A DNA stretch of 64,000 nucleotides from Microvirga flocculans ATCC BAA-817 (GCF_000518665.1 NZ_KI912469.1:189376-253375), one strand, 5' to 3'. Counted from the stretch's first letter, positions 52,997-62,842 are shown. The notes: generated from the letters alone by a model not told the origin. Program-made: numbers and translations.

Positions 52997-54472
52997 ATGA
53001 ACGCTCCGGTCAACCCCAAGAAGCTCATCAAAGGCGCGACAGGCGATTGGGAAATCGTCATCGGCATGGAGATCCATGCCCAGGTGACGAGCCAGGCGAA
53101 GCTCTTCTCCGGCGCCTCGACGGCTTTCGGAGGCGATCCGAACAGCCATGTGTCCCTGGTGGACGCGGCCATGCCCGGCATGCTGCCCGTCATCAACGAG
53201 GAATGCGTGCGGCAGGCGATCCGCACGGGGCTCGGCCTCAAGGCCGAGATCAACCTGAGAAGCACCTTCGACCGGAAGAACTATTTCTATCCGGACCTGC
53301 CGCAGGGCTACCAGATCAGCCAGTACAAGAGCCCCATCGTGGGCGAGGGCGAGGTGATCGTGGACGTGCCGGAAACGGGCGAGACGATCACGGTGCGCAT
53401 CGAGCGCCTGCATCTCGAGCAGGACGCGGGAAAGTCGATCCACGACCTGCACCCCACCATGAGCTTCGTTGATCTCAACCGTTCCGGCGTGGCGCTGATG
53501 GAGATCGTGTCGAAGCCCGACCTGCGCTCGGCGGACGAGGCGCGCGCCTATGTCACCAAGCTGCGCACGATCCTGCGCTATCTCGGCACCTGCGACGGCG
53601 ACATGGAGAAGGGCAACCTCCGCGCCGACGTGAACGTGTCCGTGCGCCGTCCCGGCGAGGAGCTCGGCACCCGCTGCGAGATCAAGAACGTCAACTCCAT
53701 CCGCTTCATCGGCCAGGCCATCGAATACGAGGCGCGCCGCCAGATCGCGATCCTGGAGGATGGCGGCGTCATCGAGCAGGAGACCCGTCTCTACGATCCC
53801 GGCAAGGGCGAGACGCGCTCCATGCGCTCGAAGGAAGAAGCGCACGATTACCGCTACTTCCCCGATCCCGATCTGCTGCCGCTCGAATTCGACCGGGCCT
53901 ATGTGGACGAGCTCGCCCGGCACCTGCCGGAGCTGCCCGACGAGAAGAAGGCGCGGTTCATGGCGTCCTACGGGCTTCCGGCCTATGACGCCGGCGTGCT
54001 CGTGGCCGAGCGCGCCTCCGCCGACTTCTACGAGGAAGTCGCCAGGGGCCGCGACGGCAAGGCCGCCGCGAACTGGGTGATCAACGAGCTGTTCGGCCGC
54101 CTCAACAAGGAGGGCAAGGACATCGCGTCCTCGCCCGTCTCCGCCGCGCAGCTCGGCGCGGTCATCGACCTCATCGGCGAGGGCGTGATCTCCGGCAAGA
54201 TCGCGAAGGACCTGTTCGACATCGTCTTCACCGAGGGCGGCGATCCGCGCGAGATCGTGGAGAAGCGCGGCATGAAGCAGGTGACCGACATGGGCGCCAT
54301 CGAGAAGGCCGTGGACGAAATCATCGCCGCCAACCCCGACAAGGTGGAGCAGGCCAAGGCCAAGCCGACCCTGCTCGGCTGGTTCGTCGGCCAGACCATG
54401 AAGGCCACGGGCGGCAAGGCCAACCCGCAGGCCCTCAACGAGATCCTGAAAGCCAAGCTCGGGATCGAGTAA
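52997..54472 (+). CDS. gatB: Asp-tRNA(Asn)/Glu-tRNA(Gln) amidotransferase subunit B
   Basis: 491 aa. Binds and activates the misacylated tRNA. Signatures [20 protein letters not shown] near the start, [14 protein letters not shown], and [10 protein letters not shown]; a C-terminal YqeY-like helical tail. Separated from gatCA by three small genes, two of them on the other strand, so it has its own promoter in the gap 52885-52996. Confidence 0.95.
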   Translation: MNAPVNPKKLIKGATGDWEIVIGMEIHAQVTSQAKLFSGASTAFGGDPNSHVSLVDAAMPGMLPVINEECVRQAIRTGLGLKAEINLRSTFDRKNYFYPDLPQGYQISQYKSPIVGEGEVIVDVPETGETITVRIERLHLEQDAGKSIHDLHPTMSFVDLNRSGVALMEIVSKPDLRSADEARAYVTKLRTILRYLGTCDGDMEKGNLRADVNVSVRRPGEELGTRCEIKNVNSIRFIGQAIEYEARRQIAILEDGGVIEQETRLYDPGKGETRSMRSKEEAHDYRYFPDPDLLPLEFDRAYVDELARHLPELPDEKKARFMASYGLPAYDAGVLVAERASADFYEEVARGRDGKAAANWVINELFGRLNKEGKDIASSPVSAAQLGAVIDLIGEGVISGKIAKDLFDIVFTEGGDPREIVEKRGMKQVTDMGAIEKAVDEIIAANPDKVEQAKAKPTLLGWFVGQTMKATGGKANPQALNEILKAKLGIE

Positions 54473-54535
54473 GGCCATCGGCCGTCCCGGCGGAACGCAC
54501 ATGCCTCCGCCGGGTTCTCGCAGGGCGCAGACGCC

Positions 54536-55174
54536 ATGACCTCGCAGCCCAACCCCTTCGCCCCGCACTGGCTGATCCGCGACATCGTGATCGGGTCGCA
54601 TCGCGCCGCCGTGGGGCCGGGCGGACTGCTCTTCGTGGGCGACTCCCTCGTCGAGGGTTTCTACGGGAACCGCATCGGCGCGCTGCCCGTGCTCAATGCG
54701 GGCTATTCCGGCATCTGGACCGAGGCGCTGGAGCCCCGGGTGCCGCTGCTGCTCCAATCGGCAAGGCCCCGCCTCGCGGCGCTTCTCGTCGGCACGAACG
54801 ATGCCAAGAAGGATTGTTCGGAGAGCGCCCTCGACGCCGTGGCCGCGCATTTCGACACCATCGTCCGGCATTTCGAGACGGCCTCGGTACCCGTCATCGT
54901 GATGACGCCGCCGCCCGTCGAGAAGGCCAAGCGCCTCACGGGGTTCTATTCGCCCGAGGCCATGGCGTCCCTGAGCCGCCGGATCGCGACGGCGGCCCAA
55001 GGGCGCGCCGCCGCCCTCGTCGACCTGCATAAGGCCTTCGCCTGCGAGGACGGCGCGGCGCGGGAGGGCATGACCACGGACGGCATCCACCTCTCGGCGC
55101 AGGCCTATCGCCTGATGCATGCTATGCTCGAGCGGACGATCACGGAGCTGACGGCTCGAGGAGAGGGGCGATGA
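54536..55174 (+). CDS. SGNH/GDSL-family esterase
   Basis: 212 aa. Block I FVGDSLVEGF with the nucleophile Ser near residue 37, block III GTNDAKKD near 87, and block V DGIHLS with the Asp-His pair near 180. No signal peptide. Its stop overlaps the start of the acyltransferase gene (ATGA); the two may act on acyl groups of a surface polymer. Confidence 0.85.
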   Translation: MTSQPNPFAPHWLIRDIVIGSHRAAVGPGGLLFVGDSLVEGFYGNRIGALPVLNAGYSGIWTEALEPRVPLLLQSARPRLAALLVGTNDAKKDCSESALDAVAAHFDTIVRHFETASVPVIVMTPPPVEKAKRLTGFYSPEAMASLSRRIATAAQGRAAALVDLHKAFACEDGAAREGMTTDGIHLSAQAYRLMHAMLERTITELTARGEGR

Positions 55175-56337
55175 AGGGGCTGGAACCGCCTGCGGAGGGA
55201 AAGGCCGGGTCGCACTGGCCGTTTCTCGACCTCCTGCGCTTCGGCGCGGCTCTGCTGGTGCTGATCGGGCATACGCGCGGCCTGGTCTTCGTGAGCTTCC
55301 AGGATATCGCGCAGGCCGGTCTCGCGACGAAGGCGTTCTACTTCCTGACGGGCATTCATCGCGAGGGCGTCGCAATCTTCTTCGCCGTCAGCGGCTTCCT
55401 CGTGGGCGGGGCCGCATGGCGCGCGATCCGGGACGGGCGCTTCACGGCGCGGACTTATTTCGCGAGCCGCTTCGCGCGCATTTACATCGTGCTTCTGCCC
55501 GCGCTCGCCCTGACCGTGCTGCTCGACTGGATCGGGCGCACGTACCTGATCGACACGCGCTTCTTCAGCGAGCGGCCCCTGGAGCCCATCGACGTCACGT
55601 CGCATTGGAGCTGGGGACAGATGGCCTGCAACGTCGCTGCCGTGCAGGGCATCTTCTGCAAGCCCCTCGGCCCCAATCCGCCGCTCTGGTCGCTCGGCTA
55701 CGAATGGGTGTTCTATCTTCTCGCCCCCGTCCTGTTCGGCCTCTGCCTCGCGAAGATTCCGCGCGCCGCCAAAGTGGCAGCTGTCGCGCTCCTGTTTGTG
55801 GCGATGTCCCATTTCGCGGGCGGCATGCTGCGATGGGTGCCCTGGCTCGCGATCTGGCTTGGCGGCGCATTCGCCGCGCAAGTGGCCCGCGAACGCGACC
55901 TTCCGATCCTCGTGGGGCTCCTGGGCCTCGGGGCGGTCATGGCGGGCTTCGTCCTCTCGCGCCTGCAGATCGTGCCCGTCTATGGAACCGATCTCATGGT
56001 CGGCCTGGGAGCGGGGCTTGCGATCGCAAACCGCAGGCTCCTGTCCTGGTGCCCGTTGCGCGGCCCTGTGCGCACGGGAGCGGATTTCTCCTATTCTCTT
56101 TACCTGATCCATGTGCCCGTCGCAGTCCTTGCTGGCGGAATGCTCGAACGGCTCGGAGGGCCTTCCGTCCTGGCTCCTCCGGGACCTGTCGCCTATGCGG
56201 TCTTCGCCGCGCTCCTGGGGGCGGCCCTCGCAACGGCTTTCCTGTTCTCCCTCGTCACCGAACGCCACACCGACCGGCTGCGCCGCCTCCTCGTCGGGCG
56301 ACGAGCCTTGACGGCGACGATGCCGAAACCGGCCTGA
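55171..56337 (+). CDS. Acyltransferase 3 family (OafA/YrhL-like) membrane protein
   Basis: 388 aa. About ten membrane helices. Family markers: FLDLLRFGAALLVLIGHTRG with the catalytic His near residue 31, FFAVSGFLVGGA, ASRFARIYIVLLPAL, and LWSLGYEWVFYLLAP. Transfers acyl groups to an extracytoplasmic glycan or lipid; acceptor unknown. Translation is coupled to the SGNH esterase, a pairing also seen in O-antigen acetylation. Confidence 0.85.
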   Translation: MKGLEPPAEGKAGSHWPFLDLLRFGAALLVLIGHTRGLVFVSFQDIAQAGLATKAFYFLTGIHREGVAIFFAVSGFLVGGAAWRAIRDGRFTARTYFASRFARIYIVLLPALALTVLLDWIGRTYLIDTRFFSERPLEPIDVTSHWSWGQMACNVAAVQGIFCKPLGPNPPLWSLGYEWVFYLLAPVLFGLCLAKIPRAAKVAAVALLFVAMSHFAGGMLRWVPWLAIWLGGAFAAQVARERDLPILVGLLGLGAVMAGFVLSRLQIVPVYGTDLMVGLGAGLAIANRRLLSWCPLRGPVRTGADFSYSLYLIHVPVAVLAGGMLERLGGPSVLAPPGPVAYAVFAALLGAALATAFLFSLVTERHTDRLRRLLVGRRALTATMPKPA

Positions 56338-56363
56338 GATCGCATCGTTCACGCCATCTCGGC

Positions 56364-57770
56364 TTACGGGATTTCGTAAACCGAAAACGCGTCGTTCAAT
56401 CCGCGCAGGGACGTTTTCTGCAAGGCGGGGTGAAGACCCCGCTGCGCGATGATCTGCGAGGCGTCGGGATTCTCGACCACCGAGCCCGTGGCGAAGATCG
56501 AACGCGACATGGCGAGCCCCTGGACGCGGGAGGCGATGTTGACCGTCTGGCCGAAATAGTCCTGCCGGTCGTTCAGGGTCACGGCGAGGCACGGGCCTTC
56601 ATGAATGCCGATCTTGAGCAGAAGATCCTCGCTGCCGCGCTGCTCGTTGAGCGCACGCATCGCCTCGCGCATCCGCAGGGCGGCGGAAACGGCGTGGTCC
56701 GGCGTCGGGAAGGTCGCCATCACCGCATCGCCGATGGTCTTCACCACCGCTCCGGATTCGGAGGCCACGATCTCGTTCAGAACGTCGAAATGCGAGCGCA
56801 CAAGATCATAGGCCACGAGATCGCCCACGCGCTCGTAGAGTTGCGTGGAGCCCTTCAGGTCCGTGAACAGGAAGGTGAGGCTCGTAATCTTGAGGCGCTG
56901 GTCGATGTCGAGCGTGTCGGTGCGGTAGAGGTCGCGGAAGGTCTGGTTGGTGAGCAGGCGCTTCGCCGTGAGGAAGGGGCGCCGCCGCTCCAGCATCCGG
57001 TGCAGCTTGTCGCCAGCGACCCAGACGGCGGGCAGGACGCGCCGGTTGGTGCGGTTCTCGATGGAGATGCGCAAGGGGCCGGGGCGCATCGTCAGGGCCT
57101 GGTTCTGCGGATGCGCCTCGTTGATGACGAGCGACAGGCTCTGGCGCTCGCGGGTGGGCTCGCCCTTGACGTCGATGAACTGGGCCGCATGCGTGACCGG
57201 CTCGAAGACGATCACGAACTCCGCCGGAAGCTGAAGGGACATGATCGCCCTTTCGCCCGGCGGAAGCTCGACGGCGTCGAGGACGACCTCGTCGATCAGG
57301 CGCTCGAAATCCTCGGGCAGGTCGACGCCGGAGCCCCAGAAGATCTGACGGGCATATTCATGCATCGGGAGGGTGTCGGGGTCGTGCGCCGCGATCTTGC
57401 GCACGCGCGGGTTCACCGTGAACGTGACCTCCACCATCTCGTCGAGGGTCGGCTCGTAGCCGGCGGCGCAGAGCGCGCAGCTGTATTCGCTGCGGTTCAC
57501 GGATTTCAGGCTGGTTCCGGCATCGAGCACGCTCCCGCAGCCGGGGCAGAGCACGTTCCAGGACATCTCGAACAATCCGAGCCGCGAAGCGTGCAGGAAG
57601 GCCGCGATGACGCGGTCTTCGTCGAAGCCGTTCCGGGCGGCGAAGGCGAGGGCGTTGATCCGGTTCAATTCATGATCCGGCGCATCGCGGATCAGGCGCT
57701 CGATGGCATCGACGATGTCGCCGTCGGCGGATTGACGAAGGATCGCGAGGAGTTTCTGGTCTTCGCTCAT
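56364..57770 (-). CDS. Class III adenylate/guanylate cyclase with N-terminal zinc-ribbon-like domain
   Basis: 468 aa. Residues ~70-110 hold CPGC...CALC, a zinc-ribbon pattern, inside a DUF5939-like N-terminal region. The cyclase domain begins at ~290: FLFTDLKGSTQLYERVGD with the first metal Asp, and KTIGDAVMATF with the second Asp and the purine-contact Lys; YFGQTVNIASRVQ follows. Soluble. A GGAGG ribosome site precedes the ATG. It may feed the cNMP-binding protein near 5 kb. Confidence 0.85.
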   Translation of the reverse strand: MSEDQKLLAILRQSADGDIVDAIERLIRDAPDHELNRINALAFAARNGFDEDRVIAAFLHASRLGLFEMSWNVLCPGCGSVLDAGTSLKSVNRSEYSCALCAAGYEPTLDEMVEVTFTVNPRVRKIAAHDPDTLPMHEYARQIFWGSGVDLPEDFERLIDEVVLDAVELPPGERAIMSLQLPAEFVIVFEPVTHAAQFIDVKGEPTRERQSLSLVINEAHPQNQALTMRPGPLRISIENRTNRRVLPAVWVAGDKLHRMLERRRPFLTAKRLLTNQTFRDLYRTDTLDIDQRLKITSLTFLFTDLKGSTQLYERVGDLVAYDLVRSHFDVLNEIVASESGAVVKTIGDAVMATFPTPDHAVSAALRMREAMRALNEQRGSEDLLLKIGIHEGPCLAVTLNDRQDYFGQTVNIASRVQGLAMSRSIFATGSVVENPDASQIIAQRGLHPALQKTSLRGLNDAFSVYEIP

Positions 57771-57929
57771 GGCAGCCTCCTTCGAGGCGCAACTTATCGG
57801 GGGGGCGGCGTTGCGAGAGGGATTCAGGCGCGCTGCGTCGCCACACATCTCGGCTGCGCGTTCCTAAAAAGGATGCTCCCCTAATCCGGCAATGTCAGGG
57901 CAGCGGAAGCGGAGGGGAGGGTGGCGGCG

Positions 57930-58349
57930 TTACCTCTCCGCGACGCCGTAAGCGTCGGCGTAGCGGTTGGCGATCCGCGTCTGCCACAGGCAGAGCACGG
58001 GGGCGACGACGAGCTCGATGAACAGGCCGCCCACCATGAAGAACGAGGGCAGGCCGGTCAGGACGAGGCCGATCAGGCGGCTCAGGCCTCCGATCACCAC
58101 CAGCAGCGTCAGGAGCCGGAAACGGCCGGTTCGGATCTCGATGGAGGGCAGGGTGCTCCAGAAACAGAGGCCGATGCCCAGGAGCAGGCCGGACATGAAG
58201 CGGAAATGGCTTTCCGCCGAAATGCTCACCGCATCCCCCGTGAGCGCCTGCCCGAAGAGGACGCCGTAAAGCCCCGTCGCCACGGGAAGGGCGGCGACGA
58301 TCGCCACGCTCTGCTGCAGCAGCTTCTTCTCGCGTTCCATATTCGCCAT
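57930..58349 (-). CDS. DUF4345-like membrane protein
   Basis: 139 aa. Four predicted membrane helices, with ESHFRFMSGLLLGIGL and RTGRFRLLTLLVVIGGLSRLIGL, matching the DUF4345 pattern. An AGGAGG ribosome site fixes the start MANMERE. Function unknown. Confidence 0.75.
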   Translation of the reverse strand: MANMEREKKLLQQSVAIVAALPVATGLYGVLFGQALTGDAVSISAESHFRFMSGLLLGIGLCFWSTLPSIEIRTGRFRLLTLLVVIGGLSRLIGLVLTGLPSFFMVGGLFIELVVAPVLCLWQTRIANRYADAYGVAER

Positions 58350-58565
58350 GACGTCCTCCTGCCTGTGAGATTTTGATCCTTTCGCGGCCGGATGCAATCC
58401 ATTCCCGTCGCGGACGGCGAAAGAAGGCCTTTTTCCGGGTCTGGCCGATGCGCCTCCTGTTGATGGGCCATCGTCCGGCCCGGAAAAGCGTGGTCCCTTC
58501 ACCGGGCGATGCGCTAGGTTTCATGCAACGAAACACCCGCAACGACCTTCAAGGGAGGATCTGTC

Positions 58566-59207
58566 ATGCCGGCACGGTTCGAGCTTCACGGCATCGCCTT
58601 CTCGGGGCCGACCTACAAAGTCGGCCTGATGCTCACCCTCGCGGGCGAGCCCTTCGATTACGTGCACGTGAACATGATGGCGGGCGAGCACAAGCAGGCG
58701 GCGCACATGGCGCGGCAGCGCTACGGCCAGGTGCCGCTCCTCGTCGACAGAAGCAACGGGCGGCACTTGTGCCAGTCGGCGGCGATCCTGGAATATCTGG
58801 CCGACATGACGGGCCGGTTCGGCGGCGCGACGCTCGACGAGCGCCTTCAGGCGCGCGAATGGCTCTACTGGGACTTCGACCGGCTGGCCTCGCAGATCTA
58901 TCGCGCCCGCACGATCAAGCTCGGCATCCGCCCGGCTCATCCGGAAGTCTATGAGGCCCATGTCGCCGGCGGAAACGCCGCCCTGAAGGTGCTCGATCAG
59001 CATCTTACGGGACGCAGCTGGGTCGTCGGCGAGAGCGCGACCATCGCCGATATCGATCTTTACGGGGTCGTCGCCTATGCGGGCGAGGCGGGGATCGACC
59101 TGGCGCCCTATGCGCAGATCGCGCCCTGGATGGCGCGCGTAGAGGCCTTGCCCGGCTTCAAGGGGCCGCGCGACCTGTTGCCCATGGAATCCCGCGAGGC
59201 GGCATGA
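58566..59207 (+). CDS. Glutathione S-transferase family protein
   Basis: 213 aa. N-terminal thioredoxin-like domain (FELHGIAFSGPTYKVGLML; Ser in the active-site region; QVPLLVDRS and CQSAAILEYLA for the glutathione-binding face), helical C-terminal domain with SATIADIDLYG. Cytosolic. Four-base overlap with the GNAT gene (ATGA). Confidence 0.88.
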   Translation: MPARFELHGIAFSGPTYKVGLMLTLAGEPFDYVHVNMMAGEHKQAAHMARQRYGQVPLLVDRSNGRHLCQSAAILEYLADMTGRFGGATLDERLQAREWLYWDFDRLASQIYRARTIKLGIRPAHPEVYEAHVAGGNAALKVLDQHLTGRSWVVGESATIADIDLYGVVAYAGEAGIDLAPYAQIAPWMARVEALPGFKGPRDLLPMESREAA

Positions 59208-59662
59208 GCGATCTTTCGATCCGCGAAGCGCGGGCGGACGATCTCGAAGCGATCATCCGCCTGCATGAGGAGGACGAATTGGGCACGCACGGCGATGTCT
59301 GGTCGCCCGAGACGCGGCCTGCCTACGAGGCCGCCTTCGCGGCCATCGCACGCAGCCCCGAGAACAGGCTGTTCGTGGCCGTGGACGGCGGTGAGGTCGT
59401 GGGCACCTTCCAGCTCACTTTCATTCCGAACCTGACGGGGCGCGGCTCCATGCGCGTGAAGGTGGAGAGCGTGAAGGTCAAGGCCGCGCGGCGCTCGGGC
59501 GGCATCGGCGCCCGGATGATGGCCTTCGCGGAGGAGTATTCCCGCAGCCACGGCGCGGCGGCGATGGAGCTCACCTCCAACAAGACCCGCAAGGACGCCC
59601 ACCGCTTTTACCAACGGCTGGGATTTTCCATGTCGCACGAAGGGTTCAAGAAGAAGCTTTGA
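59204..59662 (+). CDS. GNAT-family N-acetyltransferase
   Basis: 152 aa. GNAT fold: SIREARADDLEAIIRL start, VKVKAARRSGGIGARMMAFAEE carrying the acetyl-CoA loop (R-x-x-G-x-G/A), and NKTRKDAHRFYQRLGF at the end. Target unknown. Co-translated with the GST gene upstream. Confidence 0.9.
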   Translation: MSDLSIREARADDLEAIIRLHEEDELGTHGDVWSPETRPAYEAAFAAIARSPENRLFVAVDGGEVVGTFQLTFIPNLTGRGSMRVKVESVKVKAARRSGGIGARMMAFAEEYSRSHGAAAMELTSNKTRKDAHRFYQRLGFSMSHEGFKKKL

Positions 59663-59762
59663 AGCCGTCCAAAGGCTGCGGGGGCTGTGCTTCGCTCAAC
59701 GTTCGCAGCTCGTGCGGCGCAGCCACAGGGGATCTCCGGAGAGGCGGGAGGGCCGGAGCGCG

Positions 59763-59870
59763 CTCGAGCATCGTTCGGCAAAGCGGATCCGCTTTGCCGT
59801 CAGAAAAAGCGGCTTAGCAAGGAAAAAGACGAGAGCCGGTTCCGCATCCGTGAAATCGGCTCTTGCGAAG
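59763..59870 (+). repeat. Two-hairpin intergenic repeat, copy C
   Basis: Module 1 here is a perfect 24-base palindrome (CGGCAAAGCGGA / TCCGCTTTGCCG), with paired changes relative to copies A and B (GGCGAA/TTCGCC), so stem pairing is conserved. Module 2 is AGAGCCGGTT / AATCGGCTCT; on the minus strand it is followed by CGTCTTTTTCC and can terminate the 83-aa gene. Lies between convergent genes. Confidence 0.75.
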
Positions 59871-59877
59871 CGCCCCG

Positions 59878-60129
59878 TCAGGCCTTCGCTTCGCCCTTCA
59901 GGCGCTTGTTGCAATCGCTCCAGAACTTCGGCCACGTCACGTCCTGCGCGACCTTGCCGTTGGTCTTGGCCTGCTTCCACTCGGCGCTGCACTTGGTCAT
60001 GCGCTCGCGGGCGGCGGCCTGGGCGGCGGTGGGTTCCTTCTGCGGTTTCATCTCCCCGGCGGCCTGAACGGCCCCGGCCAGGGACAGGCTCATCGCTGAG
60101 GCGAGAGCGCAGCACACAAGACGGTTCAT
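59878..60129 (-). CDS. Small periplasmic protein, PsiF-like
   Basis: 83 aa. Signal peptide 1-23 (ending AVQA). The mature part has AARERMTKCSAEWKQAK and WPKFWSDCNKRLKGEAKA, a Cys pair with Lys-rich helices like PsiF-type repeats. A start five codons earlier is possible. Function unknown. Confidence 0.65.
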   Translation of the reverse strand: MNRLVCCALASAMSLSLAGAVQAAGEMKPQKEPTAAQAAARERMTKCSAEWKQAKTNGKVAQDVTWPKFWSDCNKRLKGEAKA

Positions 60130-60322
60130 GATCGAATCACCCATCGGGGCAGGCTTCACAGTTGCTGCTAAATTACTGAAGTGAAACAATGAAGCATGCA
60201 AGGCCTCCGGGTCCGCCATGCGCGCTTTCCACTGAATTTCATTGCGGGCGAGGGTGTCAGTTACAATTTAATACCTTAAGTCCCGCAAAGGACCCGTGTC
60301 GTCACCCAAGGAGAAGCTTTCC

Positions 60323-61030
60323 ATGGCGGCTTCCGCGCAGCATCCGATCGATCTCTATTACTGGCCGACCCCGAACGGATGGAAGATCACCATCATGCTC
60401 GAGGAATGCGGGCTGCCTTACACGGTCCACCCGGTGAACATCGGCAAGGGCGACCAGTTCAAGCCGGAGTTCCTCAGCATTTCCCCCAACAACAAGATGC
60501 CGGCCATCGTCGATTCCGACGGGCCGGGCGGCGAACCGATCTCCGTGTTCGAGTCCGGCGCGATCCTGCAATATCTCGGCCGCAAGACGGGCCGGTTCTA
60601 CCCGCAGGACGAACGCCGGCGCGTCGAGGTCGACCAATGGCTGTTCTGGCAGATGGGCGGCTTCGGCCCCATGCTGGGCCAGGCCCACCATTTCCGCATC
60701 TACGCCCCGGAAAAGGTGGCTTATGCCATCGAGCGCTACACCAACGAGACCAACCGGCTCTATGGCGTCCTCGACAAGCGCCTGGGCGACCGGGAATTCG
60801 TCGCGGGCGAGTATTCCATCGCCGACATGGCCATCGCCCCCTGGGCGAAGCTCTGGGAGCGCCAGGGCCAGGCCATCGACGACTTTCCCAACGTCAAGCG
60901 CTGGCTGGAAACGGTCCTCGCCCGCCCGGCGGTCCAGCGCGGGATCGCGGTCAACTCCGAGAACCGGGGCTCCTACGACATGAAGGACCCTGCCGTTCAG
61001 GCCATCCTCTTCGGCCAGAAGGCGCGATAA
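60323..61030 (+). CDS. Glutathione S-transferase, Nu class (YghU/YfcG-like)
   Basis: 235 aa. DLYYWPTPNGWKITIMLEE with the Thr-Pro-Asn-Gly active-site pattern of YghU/YfcG disulfide-bond reductases, FLSISPNNKMPAIVD, and FESGAILQYLGRKTG; C-terminal EYSIADMAIAPWA. An AAGGAG ribosome site nine bases upstream sets the start. Likely uses glutathione to reduce disulfides. Confidence 0.9.
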   Translation: MAASAQHPIDLYYWPTPNGWKITIMLEECGLPYTVHPVNIGKGDQFKPEFLSISPNNKMPAIVDSDGPGGEPISVFESGAILQYLGRKTGRFYPQDERRRVEVDQWLFWQMGGFGPMLGQAHHFRIYAPEKVAYAIERYTNETNRLYGVLDKRLGDREFVAGEYSIADMAIAPWAKLWERQGQAIDDFPNVKRWLETVLARPAVQRGIAVNSENRGSYDMKDPAVQAILFGQKAR

Positions 61031-61105
61031 TGTATCGCTCGTCATTGAGTGCCCGGTGCGCGGGCATTTCCTTGTGCGACAAGAGATCGGGAAGGGGGCT
61101 TTCCC

Positions 61106-61741
61106 ATGCTTAAATTGTATTATTCGCCGGGCGCCTGCTCGATGGCGGCTCACATCGCTCTCGAAGAGACCGGCGTGGATTACGAGACCTGCTCGGTTCT
61201 GGTCTCCAAGGGGGAAACCCAGACGCCTGAGTATCTCAGTCTTAACCCCCGCGGTTACGTCCCCCTTCTCGACCTTGGAGGGGAACGGTTAACGGAAGTG
61301 GTTGCCATTCTCGTCCACCTCGCGCGGCGTTATCCCGAGGTTGGGCTAGCTCCGGCGGTCGGTTCACTCGCCGAGGCGCGGGTCATGGAGTTGGCCGCTT
61401 GGCTCACCAATACCCTCCATGTCGCCTATGCCTGCCTGTGGCGACCGAAGCGCTTCACGACCGATGAGGCGGCGGGCAAGGCGATTTCCGAGGCCGCCAC
61501 GGCGCGTATTGATGCCTTGAACCAAGAGATAGAGACCCATTTGGCAAAGAGGTCCTTCGCGGTAGGTGAGACTTACACTTTCGCCGATCCCTACCTTCTC
61601 GTGTTCTTCCGCTGGGCTAACCGGATCGGCCTCGATGCCTCTTCGCGCTACCCGAATTGGACGCAATGGGCGCGCCGCATCGAGGCACGCCCTTCAGTTG
61701 CCCACGTCCTGGCGAAGGAGGGTGTCTCGCTCTGGAGCTAG
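61106..61741 (+). CDS. Glutathione S-transferase, Beta-like
   Basis: 211 aa. MLKLYYSPGACSMAAHIALEE with the Cys at residue 11 typical of Beta-class GSTs, LNPRGYVPLLDL, and ETYTFADPYLLVFFRWA. A GAAGGGGG ribosome site precedes the ATG. More TA-rich codons than the neighbouring GST genes, hinting at a different history. Confidence 0.88.
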   Translation: MLKLYYSPGACSMAAHIALEETGVDYETCSVLVSKGETQTPEYLSLNPRGYVPLLDLGGERLTEVVAILVHLARRYPEVGLAPAVGSLAEARVMELAAWLTNTLHVAYACLWRPKRFTTDEAAGKAISEAATARIDALNQEIETHLAKRSFAVGETYTFADPYLLVFFRWANRIGLDASSRYPNWTQWARRIEARPSVAHVLAKEGVSLWS

Positions 61742-61762
61742 AGGAGAGCCCCTCTTTCTCCC

Positions 61763-62167
61763 TCAGTTCATCTTCGTCCAGGTCTGGGAACGGCAGATGA
61801 GGCCGCCGAAGACGCAGCCGGAGAGCTTCATCGCCTTGCCCTCGAAGCTCATCTTGCCGTTGTAGGTCTTTCCGTCCTTGTAGTTGTAGAGCTGGCCGCT
61901 GAAGCCTTCTCCCGCGGGGCGGATGTCGGAGATCATCTGGACGCCGACCAGGTTGCGCTCCTTCAGCTTGGGATCGGGGTTGTTCACGTCCTTGGCCTCG
62001 CCCTGGACGGAAATGATGGTTCCGCAATAGGCGGCCCCGCATTTGGCGATGCGGACCTGGGTTTCCCGGCTTTCGCTGAGATAGGTGCCGCTCGGGTCGG
62101 CGGGCTGAGCCTGGGCCGGAAGCGCGAGCAGGGTCAGGCCGAAGGCGGCGAGGATGGCTTGCTTCAT
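61763..62167 (-). CDS. DUF2147 exported protein
   Basis: 134 aa. Signal peptide 1-20 (ending AQAQ). The mature lipocalin-like barrel has DPSGTYLSESRETQVRIAKCG, then the DUF2147 core KDGKTYNGKMSFEGKAMKLSGCVFGGLICRSQTW. Family function is not established; likely periplasmic. Confidence 0.85.
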   Translation of the reverse strand: MKQAILAAFGLTLLALPAQAQPADPSGTYLSESRETQVRIAKCGAAYCGTIISVQGEAKDVNNPDPKLKERNLVGVQMISDIRPAGEGFSGQLYNYKDGKTYNGKMSFEGKAMKLSGCVFGGLICRSQTWTKMN

Positions 62168-62335
62168 GGTGGTCTCCCTCTATGTCGGTCTTCAACGGAC
62201 CGATCGGGGGAGAGATTAGGGGAGGCCGTTAAGCTTTCCAAGCGGGCCGGGGCAAAAGGCGCTTGAGGCCCAAGGGGCTCGTCGTTATAAGCGCCGCACT
62301 TCACTCTTTCCCATATCCAGTCAAAGCGAGTTGTC

Positions 62336-62758
62336 ATGGCCATCGAGCGCACTTTCTCCATCATCAAGCCCGACGCGACCGAGCGTAACCTGACCGGCGC
62401 CATCAATGCCGTCATCGAGAAGGCCGGCCTGCGCATCGTCGCGCAGAAGCGCATTCTCATGAGCCGCCGCGAGGCCGAGACCTTCTACGCCGTCCACAAG
62501 GAGCGCCCTTTCTTCGGCGAGCTCGTGGACTTCATGATTTCCGGCCCGGTCGTGGTCCAGGTTCTGGAAGGCGAGAACGCCGTCCTCCGCTACCGCGAGA
62601 TCATGGGCGCGACGAACCCGGAGAGCGCCGCCGAGGGCACGATCCGCAAGCTCTACGCCAAGTCCATCGGCGAGAACTCGGTCCACGGCTCCGACAGCCA
62701 GGACAACGCCAAGATCGAGATCGCCCAGTTCTTCTCGGGCAACGAGATCGTCGGCTAA
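62336..62758 (+). CDS. ndk: Nucleoside-diphosphate kinase
   Basis: 140 aa. Transfers the terminal phosphate of ATP to other NDPs through a phospho-His. The active-site His lies in the canonical NSVHGSDS near the C-terminus; [15 protein letters not shown] starts the protein. Full length. Confidence 0.96.
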   Translation: MAIERTFSIIKPDATERNLTGAINAVIEKAGLRIVAQKRILMSRREAETFYAVHKERPFFGELVDFMISGPVVVQVLEGENAVLRYREIMGATNPESAAEGTIRKLYAKSIGENSVHGSDSQDNAKIEIAQFFSGNEIVG

Positions 62759-62784
62759 GCTCCTCAGGCATAGCCCTCATGTTC

Positions 62785-62809
62785 AGGCCGCCCTCCGGGC
62801 GGCCTTTTC
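62785..62809 (+). terminator. Terminator after ndk
   Basis: Stem AGGCCGCC / GGGCGGCCT with a CTCC loop and TTTT, 26 bases after the ndk stop. Confidence 0.8.
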
Positions 62810-62842
62810 ATTTTGTACCCTTTCCCCCATCATGCGCCCGCC

